DNA from: Bacteroidales bacterium
Lineage (GTDB): Bacteria; Bacteroidota; Bacteroidia; Bacteroidales; ML635J-15
NCBI GenBank assembly: GCA_028702535.1
Contig: JAQVOR010000012.1
Span: 1 to 44,058, forward strand
DNA: 44,058 nt
Direction: 5' to 3'
In this document: one piece after another, positions 1 through 8,992 of the stretch
How the letters are laid out: every line of letters begins with the position of its first letter
Numbering within the stretch: position 1 is the first letter of the stretch
Program-made: the position numbers and the translations under genes
The notes under the pieces: generated by a model
What the model was told of the DNA's origin: nothing
What the model saw: only the letters and a program-made list of their open reading frames with translations
Databases searched by the model: none

Positions 1-1
1 A

Positions 2-1485
2 CTTGTCAAAAACATGTATATTGAGTTCAATAATCCAAAACGAGAGAGAGATAGTGTTTTAATATATGGTACTGGAGAATTGGCTTTGATAACAAAAAAG
101 ACTTTCGACCGTGATACCAAAACTAATACCGTGTAATTGGATTAGTTGATCATCATATTAAAGTAACCGGTAATAAAATTGATGGAGTTAAGGTTTATCA
201 TCTTAACAATCTCGAAGATGTTTTAAGAACAAAAAAAATAAAAAGCCTAATTATTGCTGAAAGCAACATGCCTGGCGTTCGTAAAAAACATGTTATAGAG
301 CTTTGCTTAGCCCAAAATGTTGAGGTAAAAATTATACCTGAAGTTTCATCATGGATAAATGGCGAGCTTAATATCAACCAATTAAAAAAGATTAAAATTG
401 AAGATCTTTTGGAGCGAGCAGAAATTAAAATGAATAAAGAAGGAATTAGAAAAAAAGTTCTTAATAAAACAGTTTTAGTTACTGGTGCTGCTGGCTCAAT
501 AGGAAGCGAAATAGTGCGACAACTAACCGCCTTTATGCCAAAAAAAATCGTTCTTTTCGATATTGCAGAAACTCCACTTTATGATATTGAACTCGAAATA
601 AAAGAAGATTTTAAATTTCATAATATTGAGATTATTATTGGAGACATTAAAAATGTTTTTCTTGTAGAAAAAATCTTTTCCGAATTTAAACCTGATTATG
701 TTTATCATGCAGCAGCCTACAAACATGTTCCAATGATGGAAAACAATCCCTCTGAAGCTATCACTACAAACGTCTTAGGCACAAAAACAATTGCAGATGC
801 GTCAAAAAAACATGGTGTCAAAAAATTTGTAATGGTTAGTACAGACAAATCTGTTAACCCAACAAATGTTATGGGGGCAAGCAAACGTATTGCCGAAATA
901 TATATACAGTCCTTAGCTGGTGATAAAAACACTACCTTTATTACTACACGCTTTGGTAATGTGCTTGGATCAAGTGGCTCAGTAATACCTCGATTTAAAA
1001 AGCAAATACAGGCAGGGGGTCCTATTACTGTTACTCATCCAGAAGTAACAAGATTTTTTATGACTATCCCCGAGGCTTGTCAACTTGTATTAGAAGCTGG
1101 CAATATGGGCGAAGGTGGAGAAATATTTATTTTTGACATGGGAGAACCTGTAAAAATTGCTCATCTAGCACAAAAAATGATTTCATTATCTGGATTAAAA
1201 CCTGGAAAAGACATCCAAATAAAATATACAGGCTTGCGACCAGGAGAAAAACTATATGAGGAGTTGCTTGCAAATAAAGAAAACACTATTCCAACTTATC
1301 ATCCTCAAATAATGATAGCAAAAGTTAGAGAATATAAACCAAACGAAGTAAAGTTGGAAATAGACCATCTAATTGAGACTGCAAAAATCGCCGAAAACTT
1401 TGAAATAGTAAAAATGATGAAACAACTTGTACCTGAGTTTATTTCAAAAAACTCAATTTACGAAGAATTAGATCATACAGATTGA
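2..1485 (+). CDS. FlaA1/CapD-type nucleotide-sugar epimerase/dehydratase (5' partial, frameshifted)
   Basis: Membrane-associated polysaccharide-biosynthesis enzyme of the CapD/FlaA1/WbpM family, which converts UDP-HexNAc for capsule, O-antigen or glycan synthesis. The longest clean frame starts at the ATG at 268 (405 aa), but homologous-looking sequence continues upstream. Frame 2 from base 2 encodes a CoA-binding-like Rossmann segment (VLIYGTGELALITKK) that hits a stop at 134-136. The same domain resumes in frame 1 from about 127 (YRVIGLVDHH). One missing base near 124-128 explains this. In the 405-aa part, the NAD-binding motif TGAAGSIG lies near residue 73, followed by YHAAAYKHVP and the STDKSVNPTNVMGASKR active-site region with the family MxxxK. 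The C-terminus looks complete. The N-terminal membrane helices lie outside the window. The gene is either a pseudogene or carries a sequencing error; the catalytic half is intact. Confidence 0.85.
119..140 (+). other. Single-base frameshift in the CapD/FlaA1-like gene
   Basis: Reading frame 2 ends at the TAA at 134-136, while conserved coding continues in frame 1 from the TAC at 127. Adding one T at 127 would give a continuous reading (TNYRVIGLVD). There is no recognisable X-XXY-YYZ slippery heptamer, so programmed frameshifting is unlikely. Confidence 0.75.
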
Positions 1486-1568
1486 TAAACATCTTATTTG
1501 CAACGACAAAATTCTTAGGGGTTTGTAAAATAATAAAATAATAAATAGAAAATCTATTGGTTTTTTTG

Positions 1569-1576
1569 TAAATTTG
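1569..1576 (+). promoter_or_regulatory. Possible -7 promoter element upstream of the GH18 gene
   Basis: TAAATTTG matches the Bacteroidota -7 consensus TAnnTTTG and lies 26 nt before the ATG at 1603. No convincing -33 TTTG is seen at the usual spacing. Confidence 0.4.
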
Positions 1577-1602
1577 CCAATACAAACCATTTTACTAATC
1601 TT

Positions 1603-4600
1603 ATGAAAACCAAAAAAATCATATTATTACTATCTGCTATTTTTGTTTTAGTAATTGTTAAAGCTCAAGAAAATAATCATAAATCAATTCATCAAGAGCA
1701 GCAGGAATATTATAATTCTCTTGGAATTACTGCCGAAGAATATTATGAATTAAATGTCCCAGCAAGCATTATACAAAACAAATCAAGTAAAACTTGCAAT
1801 CTCAATAAAATAGTTTTTGGATGGCATCCATACTGGGCAAATGGCTTAGAAGCAAACTATAATTGGTCGCTTTTATCTGATTTGTGTTTCTTTTCTTACG
1901 AAGTTAATCCTAATACAGGTAATGCTAACAATACTCATGGTTGGGCAACTTCTAGCGTAGTTGATGAGGCTCTTGCAAATGGTATCAGAGTTAGTCTTTG
2001 TGTTACTTTGTTTACAAATCATGCAACATTTTTCGCTAATTCAACAGCTAAACAAACTCTTATAGACAACCTTATAAATATGCTACAAACAAAAGGAGCA
2101 ACGGGTGTCAATATAGATTTTGAAAGTGTTTCATCATCTTTAGAATCAGAATTTACAGCATTTTTAATAGACCTTTGCACACAAATGCATTCAGAAATTC
2201 CTGGCTCAATAGTAAGCGTCTGCACTCCCGCAGTCGATTGGGGTAATCTTTTTAACGAACCAGCAATTAATCCTTATATTGATTTCTACACAATCATGGG
2301 CTATGATTACTATTATGGAGGAAGCTCTGTAGCTGGTCCATCAGCACCTTTATACACATTTGATTTATCTAATTACAATCTTGCTAAAACTCTAAACTAT
2401 TATCAATCACAAGGAGCAAGTCGGCAAAAAATTATTCTCGGACTACCATATTACGGACGCGAATGGAATACAGAAGGCTCGACTGTGCCATCAAATACAA
2501 CAAGCTCTGTAAGTTCTAGAACATATAAAGCCATTAAAGACAACGATTTGGGAAACTATTCTAATCGTCAATGGGAACCAACAAGCTTTACGCCATACTA
2601 CACTTATTACTCATCAAACTGGCGACAGTGCTTTTGTGATGATGAGATAAGTTTGGGATATAGATACGATCTTGTAAATATGATGGGAATTGCTGGAATT
2701 GGAATATGGGCACTTGGCAATGATGACGGATATACAGAGCTTTGGGATTTAATTCGAGATAAATTTACTGATTGTGCAGTATATCCATGCGATGGAATAT
2801 TTTATGATCTTGGAGGACCTAATAAAGATTATTTTAATAGTTCTGATTATACATTCACAATTGCACCTACTGGAGCAACGCAAGTAATTCTCGAATTTCC
2901 TGTTTTTGACATTGAAGCAGGTAGTGGAACAGAGTGCAACTACGATTACTTAGAAATATTTGACGGAGTAAATACAAGTTCGACTTCCTTAGGTAAATTT
3001 TGCAATACAACAGGAAACCCTGGCACAATTGCTTCAACAGGGAACGCTTTAACTATTAAAGTACATACCGACGGAGCAACTGTAAAAAGTGGTTTTAAAG
3101 GAGTTTGGAATTGCATACAAGATAACGTTCCACCCGAAACGTCAGTAACTGCCAACGAATGGACATCAGAAGATTTTACAGCAACATTTACAGATACAGA
3201 TAATGAAGCCGTTGACACCAAGTTTTACCAAGTTCTTGATAATGATGGAGTTGAGTGGCGAGCAAATAATGATTATAGCTTTTTTAATGATAACTTTCAA
3301 AGCGAAATTCATTCCGACTGGACAAATTTATCAGGAACTTGGTCAATAAATAACGGACATTTAATGCAATCAGACGAATCGCTTTCTAATAATAATATTT
3401 ATACAAATGTATCTCAAATTTCAGGAGACATTTATCTTTATCATTGGCAAATGAAAATCGATGGTACTGGAGATAATCGCAGAGCTGGCTTATATTTTTA
3501 TTGTAGTGATTCTGAACTCGAACAACGTGGAAATTCTTATATGATTTATTTTAGAGTCGACCAAAACACTTGTCAAATATATAAATGTACTGATAATACG
3601 ATTGAAATTCAAACAGATGACCATGTAAATGTAAATGAAGGAGTATGGTATGATTACAAAGTAATATTTAATACTAATACTGGAGAAATTAAAGCTTATC
3701 AAAATAATGCTTTAGCTTCAAGTTGGACAGATTCAAACCCACATATTGCCGGGAGTTCACTATCCTTACGAACTGGTAATTGTAACGTTGAATATGATGA
3801 TGTTAAGGTTTACAAAAACAGGAATTCTACCGAAACTATTACTGTTGGTGCAAATAAAGAAGTGCGATATCAAAATATTGGAGAGACAAATTCTGCTTGT
3901 AGAATAAAGACAATTATTACAGATGCATCTGGAAACTTCGCTAATTCAAATGGAACAGATGTAAATATTGATTGGACAGCACCCGAAGATATTGCAAGCG
4001 TTAGTGATGGACTAGGACTTGATAGTGACACAACATATATTGGAACAAGTCTCTCGGCAAACTGGACACCAGCAAATGAACCAAATTCTTATGTAACTTC
4101 TTACGAATATTGCGTTGGGCTAACTTCTGGAGCCTCTGATGTTGTTGATTGGACAGATATTGGCACTGAAACCCAAGTTAATCATACAGGTTTAAATCTT
4201 ATTGCTGGAACAAAATATTTCTTTAGTATTCGTGCTATAAATATTGTAAATTTAACATCAAATATTACATCAAGTGATGGGATTTTATATATTGATCCAG
4301 AAGATTTTACAATCGCAAATTTTGAGTTTGGAAATACTGGAATTTGTGAGGGGCACTATATTAATTTAATTAATAATTCAGTAAACGCAAATTCATACTT
4401 ATGGACAATTTCTGGACCTATGAATTTTACAAGTACTGATGAGAATCTAGAATTTATTCCATTAGAAGGCGAATATACAGTTGAATTAATTGCCTATGGA
4501 GACATTAGTAATGATACTGTTACCAAAATGGCAGAAATTACTGTGGCACCAAATCCTGTTGCTGACTTCTCTGCTTATGAAACCAATCTATCACTTCCAG

Positions 4601-5058
4601 ATGCTACTGCTTTCTTTATTAATAATAGTGAAAATGCTAACTTGTATTCGTGGGATTTTGGTAATGGGGAAACTTCTTCTCAAACAAACCCTTGGCACAC
4701 ATATACATCTGTTGGTTTATTTACAGTAAAACTAGAAGCGTTTAGTTATGGCTGTGGTAATGATTATAAAACTCTAACAGATTATATTCATGTTATTGAC
4801 CCAACAAATATTGGAGATATTTCAGAAACAAGTTTTAGTCTATATCCAAACCCTGCAAGCGATAAAGTTTTTATTAATCTTACTCAAGGAGAAATCACTT
4901 TAATAAAAATATACAATACTTTTGGGCAAATGATTTACGAAAAACACACACAAGTCAACTTTACTTCAATAGACATATCTACTTTTGTTTCAGGAACTTA
5001 TACTATAGAAATTTATACTGAAGAAAAAGTTTTGACGGGGCAGGTTATTGTCGATTAG
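1603..5058 (+). CDS. Secreted GH18-family glycosidase with CUB, FN3 and PKD modules and a T9SS sorting domain
   Basis: Multidomain exported protein (1151 aa). A signal peptide (residues 1-22, ending VKAQ) is followed by a GH18 barrel at about 68-390. The catalytic stretch is GVNIDFE, with E174 as the predicted acid and D172 retained, which resembles the YaaH/chitinase-like branch. Next come a Cys-containing CUB-like domain (about 397-505), a concanavalin/LamG-like jelly roll (about 565-735), an FN3-like segment (about 800-900) and a PKD domain (about 990-1065, WDFGNGETSSQ). The last ~75 residues begin with YPNPASD and end VIVD, a type A T9SS sorting domain. It is therefore likely cell-surface or secreted. 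The substrate may be chitin, another GlcNAc polymer or peptidoglycan; the sequence does not decide. It is monocistronic with a dprA-like gene converging on it. Confidence 0.88.
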   Translation: MKTKKIILLLSAIFVLVIVKAQENNHKSIHQEQQEYYNSLGITAEEYYELNVPASIIQNKSSKTCNLNKIVFGWHPYWANGLEANYNWSLLSDLCFFSYEVNPNTGNANNTHGWATSSVVDEALANGIRVSLCVTLFTNHATFFANSTAKQTLIDNLINMLQTKGATGVNIDFESVSSSLESEFTAFLIDLCTQMHSEIPGSIVSVCTPAVDWGNLFNEPAINPYIDFYTIMGYDYYYGGSSVAGPSAPLYTFDLSNYNLAKTLNYYQSQGASRQKIILGLPYYGREWNTEGSTVPSNTTSSVSSRTYKAIKDNDLGNYSNRQWEPTSFTPYYTYYSSNWRQCFCDDEISLGYRYDLVNMMGIAGIGIWALGNDDGYTELWDLIRDKFTDCAVYPCDGIFYDLGGPNKDYFNSSDYTFTIAPTGATQVILEFPVFDIEAGSGTECNYDYLEIFDGVNTSSTSLGKFCNTTGNPGTIASTGNALTIKVHTDGATVKSGFKGVWNCIQDNVPPETSVTANEWTSEDFTATFTDTDNEAVDTKFYQVLDNDGVEWRANNDYSFFNDNFQSEIHSDWTNLSGTWSINNGHLMQSDESLSNNNIYTNVSQISGDIYLYHWQMKIDGTGDNRRAGLYFYCSDSELEQRGNSYMIYFRVDQNTCQIYKCTDNTIEIQTDDHVNVNEGVWYDYKVIFNTNTGEIKAYQNNALASSWTDSNPHIAGSSLSLRTGNCNVEYDDVKVYKNRNSTETITVGANKEVRYQNIGETNSACRIKTIITDASGNFANSNGTDVNIDWTAPEDIASVSDGLGLDSDTTYIGTSLSANWTPANEPNSYVTSYEYCVGLTSGASDVVDWTDIGTETQVNHTGLNLIAGTKYFFSIRAINIVNLTSNITSSDGILYIDPEDFTIANFEFGNTGICEGHYINLINNSVNANSYLWTISGPMNFTSTDENLEFIPLEGEYTVELIAYGDISNDTVTKMAEITVAPNPVADFSAYETNLSLPDATAFFINNSENANLYSWDFGNGETSSQTNPWHTYTSVGLFTVKLEAFSYGCGNDYKTLTDYIHVIDPTNIGDISETSFSLYPNPASDKVFINLTQGEITLIKIYNTFGQMIYEKHTQVNFTSIDISTFVSGTYTIEIYTEEKVLTGQVIVD

Positions 5059-5252
5059 GTGCTTGTTTAGCAGGGACACAGAGACGCAAAGTTTTTTTGT
5101 TTCGTTGTTCTGGGTTCCTTGTTCGATTGCGATGCACTGCGATGTGCTGAGCTTGCCAGCACTGAGCAACGCCGAAGTGTCGAACTGAGCAACGTCGAAG
5201 CGAATCACAGAGAAAAGACACAGAGATGTTCGTTGTTATTAAAACATGCACT
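5059..5252. repeat. Intergenic repeat mosaic with a 23-bp tandem unit
   Basis: The gap between the GH18 gene and the convergent dprA-like gene is more GC-rich than its surroundings. It holds GACACAGAGACGC-type motifs at both ends and a 17-bp unit (actgagcaacg-c/t-cgaag) at 5161-5177, repeated at 5184-5200 with period 23. This resembles non-coding dispersed repeats common in Bacteroidota. Short ORFs here have no support as genes. Confidence 0.5.
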
Positions 5253-5301
5253 AAGATGGTTGAGGGTTTTGGCCTTAGCCAAAATGTCTCGAAACCACCT
5301 T
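5253..5301. repeat. TTCGAGACAT-family hairpin, possible bidirectional terminator
   Basis: The inner stem TTTTGGC/GCCAAAA (5267-5273, 5278-5284) has a 4-nt loop. The outer stem AAG-TGGTT/AACCACCTT lies at 5253-5261 and 5293-5301. The element touches the 3' end of the minus-strand dprA-like gene between two convergent genes. Related hairpins occur at 26682-26716, 29167-29201 and, in the same orientation as the minus-strand reading here, 39022-39062. Confidence 0.6.
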
Positions 5302-6439
5302 ATAGATTGTCAAACAATGTCTTTTGTGCCAGATTTGATTTATTGTGATGTGTAAACTTTAAAGGTTTTCCTTGTATTGTGATTATATCTCTTTTGTTTT
5401 TTAGAAAGTTTGAAACTTGTCTTGAGTTCCAGTCAATTTTTAAAAAACTTACTATTTCTTTTGCAGAAAAAACGCCTTTTTTTAAAAACGCAATAATTTT
5501 TTCTTCTACCTCATTAGAGTTTGGTTCAAAAAGTAATGATTTATCGTTATTTTTTATTTCATAGTCAGTAATATTTCCATTAATATCAACAGCTTTACCT
5601 CCATTTGAAATTAGAATATTATTAGCATTTTTTTCTTTTGGGTTTGGTTGTCTTACGTATATTGTTCGTTTTTTTCTTAATCCATCCATTACTCCCGACC
5701 AAGTTCCACCTTTTTCGCTTGATTCTGCCACATAAATTTCGGATGCCAGTCCATAAATAATCGGATTGCGAGCCATAGCAAGTTGAACGCTCCAGGGTGC
5801 TTTTGGATAAAATGTGCTTAAAACTAAAACATCGCCATTAATTATTTGCTTATAATAATTTTTAAATCCCGATTGAAATGTCGCTATCCCTTGTGGTAAA
5901 ACAATTATACTTTGTCCTTTGTGTTTAAGTGCCGAATCAAGAGCTTGTTTATCTACACCTTTTGCAAAACCACTAACTACAACTTTATACTCTACAGATG
6001 CTTTTTTGGCAATATTATCAGTAAATCGTATTGAGTCATCATTTGCGTTTCGTGAACCCACTATTGCAATTGATTGTTCCTTCATTATCTGAAGATTTCC
6101 TTTTGTGTAAATAACTTGCGGAGCGTGTACTCTACCTAAGTTTTTTTTTAATGTTGGTGAGTAATCTGGAGAAGTGATAGGGAGTATATTATACCCTTGT
6201 TCTAAAAGATCTTCGACCAAAAAAGCATAATTTGGCAATTCATTCTTTGCCTCAAGGAAAAGCTCTATTTCAGATTGGTTTAGTCCAAAATCATGGCTCC
6301 AAGTAGAAACCTCAAATTGAAAAAAATCGATTATATTTTTTGCTTGCTCAAAAAGATGAACAATAATTTCATTCTTTGTCTTTGTTTTAATCTTTGGAAT
6401 ATGAGCCAAAGCTAACCAATATGCTAATTCTTCATTCAT
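5300..6439 (-). CDS. dprA: DprA/Smf-like DNA-processing protein
   Basis: DprA/SLOG-family Rossmann protein, 379 aa from the chosen start. In competence, DprA binds incoming single-stranded DNA and loads RecA. Visible are an N-terminal helical region (1-90), the Rossmann core with IVGSR (126-130) and SGFAKGVD (156-163), then LPQGI, and a C-terminal winged-helix-like tail (about 315-375). The open frame begins at 6478, overlapping the upstream helicase. The ATG at 6439 lies just after the helicase stop and starts the normal family N-terminus (MNEELAYWLA), so I prefer it. It is translated from the same message as the RecQ-ComF fusion, about 10 nt downstream. That pairing suggests a dedicated DNA-handling module rather than the ordinary competence gene, but this is inference. 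Confidence 0.85.
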   Translation of the reverse strand: MNEELAYWLALAHIPKIKTKTKNEIIVHLFEQAKNIIDFFQFEVSTWSHDFGLNQSEIELFLEAKNELPNYAFLVEDLLEQGYNILPITSPDYSPTLKKNLGRVHAPQVIYTKGNLQIMKEQSIAIVGSRNANDDSIRFTDNIAKKASVEYKVVVSGFAKGVDKQALDSALKHKGQSIIVLPQGIATFQSGFKNYYKQIINGDVLVLSTFYPKAPWSVQLAMARNPIIYGLASEIYVAESSEKGGTWSGVMDGLRKKRTIYVRQPNPKEKNANNILISNGGKAVDINGNITDYEIKNNDKSLLFEPNSNEVEEKIIAFLKKGVFSAKEIVSFLKIDWNSRQVSNFLKNKRDIITIQGKPLKFTHHNKSNLAQKTLFDNL

Positions 6440-6449
6440 TTTTAATCTT

Positions 6450-8486
6450 TTAAATATCTCCACCCACTGTTTTTGCAATAACTAATGGTGCAATTTTCAC
6501 AACTCCAAATTTAGTTAAAATATTTGCTATTTCTTTAATTGTTGCTCCACTATCAAATATATCATCAAAAAGTATAACTGATTTGCCAGATATTTCTTTT
6601 GGGTCAGAATAGCTAAATTTTTTGGATACATTATCTTTTTTTAAACATGCATTTTTTAATGCTTTTTGGGCTTGTGTTGTACCAGTTTTTATAAGCTTGT
6701 GTGATATTGGAATATTTAAAACTTGAGATAACTTTTCAGCAAAATTTTTCACTAAATCTCCCGATTCGGTTGGAGGAACATATAGAATTAAGTCGAAATG
6801 TTGTTGTTCATATTTCTTTCGGAATGCTTTTAAAGTAAGCTTTAGTAAAAAGTCTGGAAAATCTCCTCCATTTTCATATTTGCTTCTGTGTAATGCCGCT
6901 CCAATGCTTGATGTGCCATAATAACTTGCCGCAATACCATTTATAATTTTAGACGATTTACTTTCAACTAACAATTCAGGAAAGTAAGATTCTCTATGTT
7001 CTAAAAGTTTTTGTTTTGTACTGTCTTTTGGATTTACTTTTAACTTTTCAAGTGTTGTATTATCGCAATTAAGATACTGAGTGTGAGAATTGTCGCCTAA
7101 ATAATCACATAGAAATTTCATTCTCGAACTAGTGATATTTATATATTCTAACATTGAGTTTAATTCCTTTAGTTTTAGCTCTCTTAAATCATCAAAAGCT
7201 TTTGTATTAAGCTCGGGAGCATTAAATTGATATTCGTATTTTTTTGTACGTCCATAAATCACTTCTTTAATAATACCTTGCTCAATTAAATCAGCTTTAA
7301 TAACTTTAATTTGAGTTTGTTTTAAATTGGTAGTTTTTATTATTTGCCGTTCGCCCAATTGCTCTGTTTTGAGTGCATCAATTACTTTCTTGTAATTTTT
7401 TAGACTAGGGCGTGCACCGTCAATAAAGGCTTTTGGCAGTTTAGAGTCTTCTTCTATTTCGTTTTTATCTTTAGTTGAGTTATAAAACAGAATTAGTTGT
7501 GTAGGTTTTCCATCTCTTCCTGCTCTGCCAATTTCTTGATAATAATGAATTGGAGATGCTGGGATTTGTGTATGAACAATAAATCGAATATCGGGTTTGT
7601 CGATTCCCATTCCAAGTGCATTTGTAGATATTACGGCCTTCCATTTGTTACTCATCAAGCCCTTTTCGATTTCTTTTCTTGAGTTAGCGTCTAATCCTGC
7701 ATTATATTCTGTTGTTTTTATACCTGTAAATTCAAACCATCTTGAATAAATTTCTGTATTAACTCTTGTACCAGTATAAATGATTCCATTTCCTTCCATT
7801 ATTGATAAATTCTCTGCTAACCATAATAGCTTATCATCCTCTGACTCAACTTTGATAACATACAATCCAAAGTTGTCTCTAATTAGTTCGCCTCTAATGG
7901 TTTGAATGTCCCCAGAAATTTGTTTTTCTATATCTTCTTGCACACGTTTTGTTGCTGTTGCGGTTGTTGCTAATACAGGCAAATTTTGGGGTAAAAGTTT
8001 TACAAGATTTATTATTCTTCGAAATGCAGGTCTAAAATCGTGTCCCCAAACAGAAATTGTATGAGCCTCATCAACTACAATCATAGACAAATTCATTTTT
8101 CTTGTGGCTGTAATCCATTCTTGGTTTTCTTGTCTTTCTGGAGCGATATATAAAATCTTTAATTTCCCTTCTATTGCATCTTGAATTGTTTGGGAGTTTT
8201 CTTGTGGAGTTTGTTCGGAATTTATATATTTTGCGTCTATCCCTTTTTCGTTTAGTCCTTTAACTTGGTCTCTCATTAAAGCAATTAAAGGTGAAAATAT
8301 AATAGTCAGTCCTTGAAATTGAGTTGCTGGAAATTGAAAACAAAGTGATTTTCCAAATCCAGTTTTTTCGATTAATAGAACTTTTTTTCCTTGAAATAAT
8401 AAGTCAATAGTTTCCCATTGCTCATCATAAAAGTGATCAAATCCAAAAATATTTTTTAATTTTATTTCAGCTTCTTGTCTGTTCAA
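6450..8486 (-). CDS. RecQ-type helicase fused to a ComF-like phosphoribosyltransferase
   Basis: 678-aa fusion. Residues 1 to about 340 are an SF2 RecQ helicase: Walker A TGFGKS (42-47), DEAH (139-142), a TTATAT motif III and QEIGRAGRDG motif VI near 315. A linker or winged-helix-like region (about 380-450) follows. The RecQ zinc site looks eroded: the region around CDYLGDNSHTQYLNCD keeps only two cysteines. The C-terminal ~150 residues are a type I PRTase of the ComF kind with the PRPP loop VILFDDIFDSGATI (637-650) and an upstream TTQAQKAL stretch. Helicase, ComF-like domain and DprA in one operon combine three functions that are normally separate. The role is probably DNA uptake, processing or defence; this is not shown by the sequence. 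Confidence 0.87.
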   Translation of the reverse strand: MNRQEAEIKLKNIFGFDHFYDEQWETIDLLFQGKKVLLIEKTGFGKSLCFQFPATQFQGLTIIFSPLIALMRDQVKGLNEKGIDAKYINSEQTPQENSQTIQDAIEGKLKILYIAPERQENQEWITATRKMNLSMIVVDEAHTISVWGHDFRPAFRRIINLVKLLPQNLPVLATTATATKRVQEDIEKQISGDIQTIRGELIRDNFGLYVIKVESEDDKLLWLAENLSIMEGNGIIYTGTRVNTEIYSRWFEFTGIKTTEYNAGLDANSRKEIEKGLMSNKWKAVISTNALGMGIDKPDIRFIVHTQIPASPIHYYQEIGRAGRDGKPTQLILFYNSTKDKNEIEEDSKLPKAFIDGARPSLKNYKKVIDALKTEQLGERQIIKTTNLKQTQIKVIKADLIEQGIIKEVIYGRTKKYEYQFNAPELNTKAFDDLRELKLKELNSMLEYINITSSRMKFLCDYLGDNSHTQYLNCDNTTLEKLKVNPKDSTKQKLLEHRESYFPELLVESKSSKIINGIAASYYGTSSIGAALHRSKYENGGDFPDFLLKLTLKAFRKKYEQQHFDLILYVPPTESGDLVKNFAEKLSQVLNIPISHKLIKTGTTQAQKALKNACLKKDNVSKKFSYSDPKEISGKSVILFDDIFDSGATIKEIANILTKFGVVKIAPLVIAKTVGGDI

Positions 8487-8518
8487 GGTGTTTGGTTTTA
8501 TTTTCGAGATTTCTTTTA

Positions 8519-8526
8519 CAAACTTA
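8519..8526 (-). promoter_or_regulatory. Possible -7 element for the RecQ-ComF/DprA operon
   Basis: On the minus strand this reads TAAGTTTG, matching TAnnTTTG, 33 nt before the helicase start codon. No clear -33 element is seen. Confidence 0.35.
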
Positions 8527-8681
8527 AACCAAAATTTACTATTAAACTAAAAACCGTCTAATATTTTTATAAAAGTTTATTTAAAAAAAATAAAGAAACT
8601 ATGTGCCATTATTGATAAACACAATTGAATCATCTCACTCAAAAGAAGTAAGATGCTTTTTCTACACAGAGTAAATTTAAA

Positions 8682-8990
8682 TTATTCTCCCTGTGGAGCT
8701 GGAGTTGCAGGACCAGTTGGTGTATTCTGAATTGGGCGTTCTGTTTTTATAGGTTCTTGTACTTTACGGTCGGGAATAGAGAAACTAGCTAATAGACAAA
8801 AAACTACTAGCCCTACAGCAAGCGTCCAAGTCGCTTTTTCTAAAAAGTCGGCTGTTTTCTTAACACCCATAACTTGATTTCCTTGACCAAAGCCAGAAGC
8901 CAACCCACCACCTTTACTATTTTGTACAAGTACGATTAAAATTAAAAGTATTGCACACACGATAATCATTATTGAGAAAAAGATATACAT
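8682..8990 (-). CDS. secG: Preprotein translocase subunit SecG
   Basis: Small inner-membrane subunit of the SecYEG channel (102 aa). It has two hydrophobic helices (about 2-22 and 53-72). Between them is the conserved SecG loop, visible as LVQNSKGGGLASGFG. The C-terminal tail is Pro/Thr-rich and extended, as in other Bacteroidota. It is the last gene of a tight operon, 2 nt after the TPR gene. Confidence 0.93.
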   Translation of the reverse strand: MYIFFSIMIIVCAILLILIVLVQNSKGGGLASGFGQGNQVMGVKKTADFLEKATWTLAVGLVVFCLLASFSIPDRKVQEPIKTERPIQNTPTGPATPAPQGE

Positions 8991-8992
8991 AA

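Noticed and set aside
119-136. Programmed ribosomal frameshift in the CapD-like gene
   Set aside because: No slippery heptamer or downstream structure was recognised. A simple indel is more likely.
5119-5355. Plus-strand 78-aa ORF and overlapping minus-strand ORFs between the GH18 and dprA-like genes
   Set aside because: They are built from repeat sequence and the antisense end of dprA, with no protein-like features.
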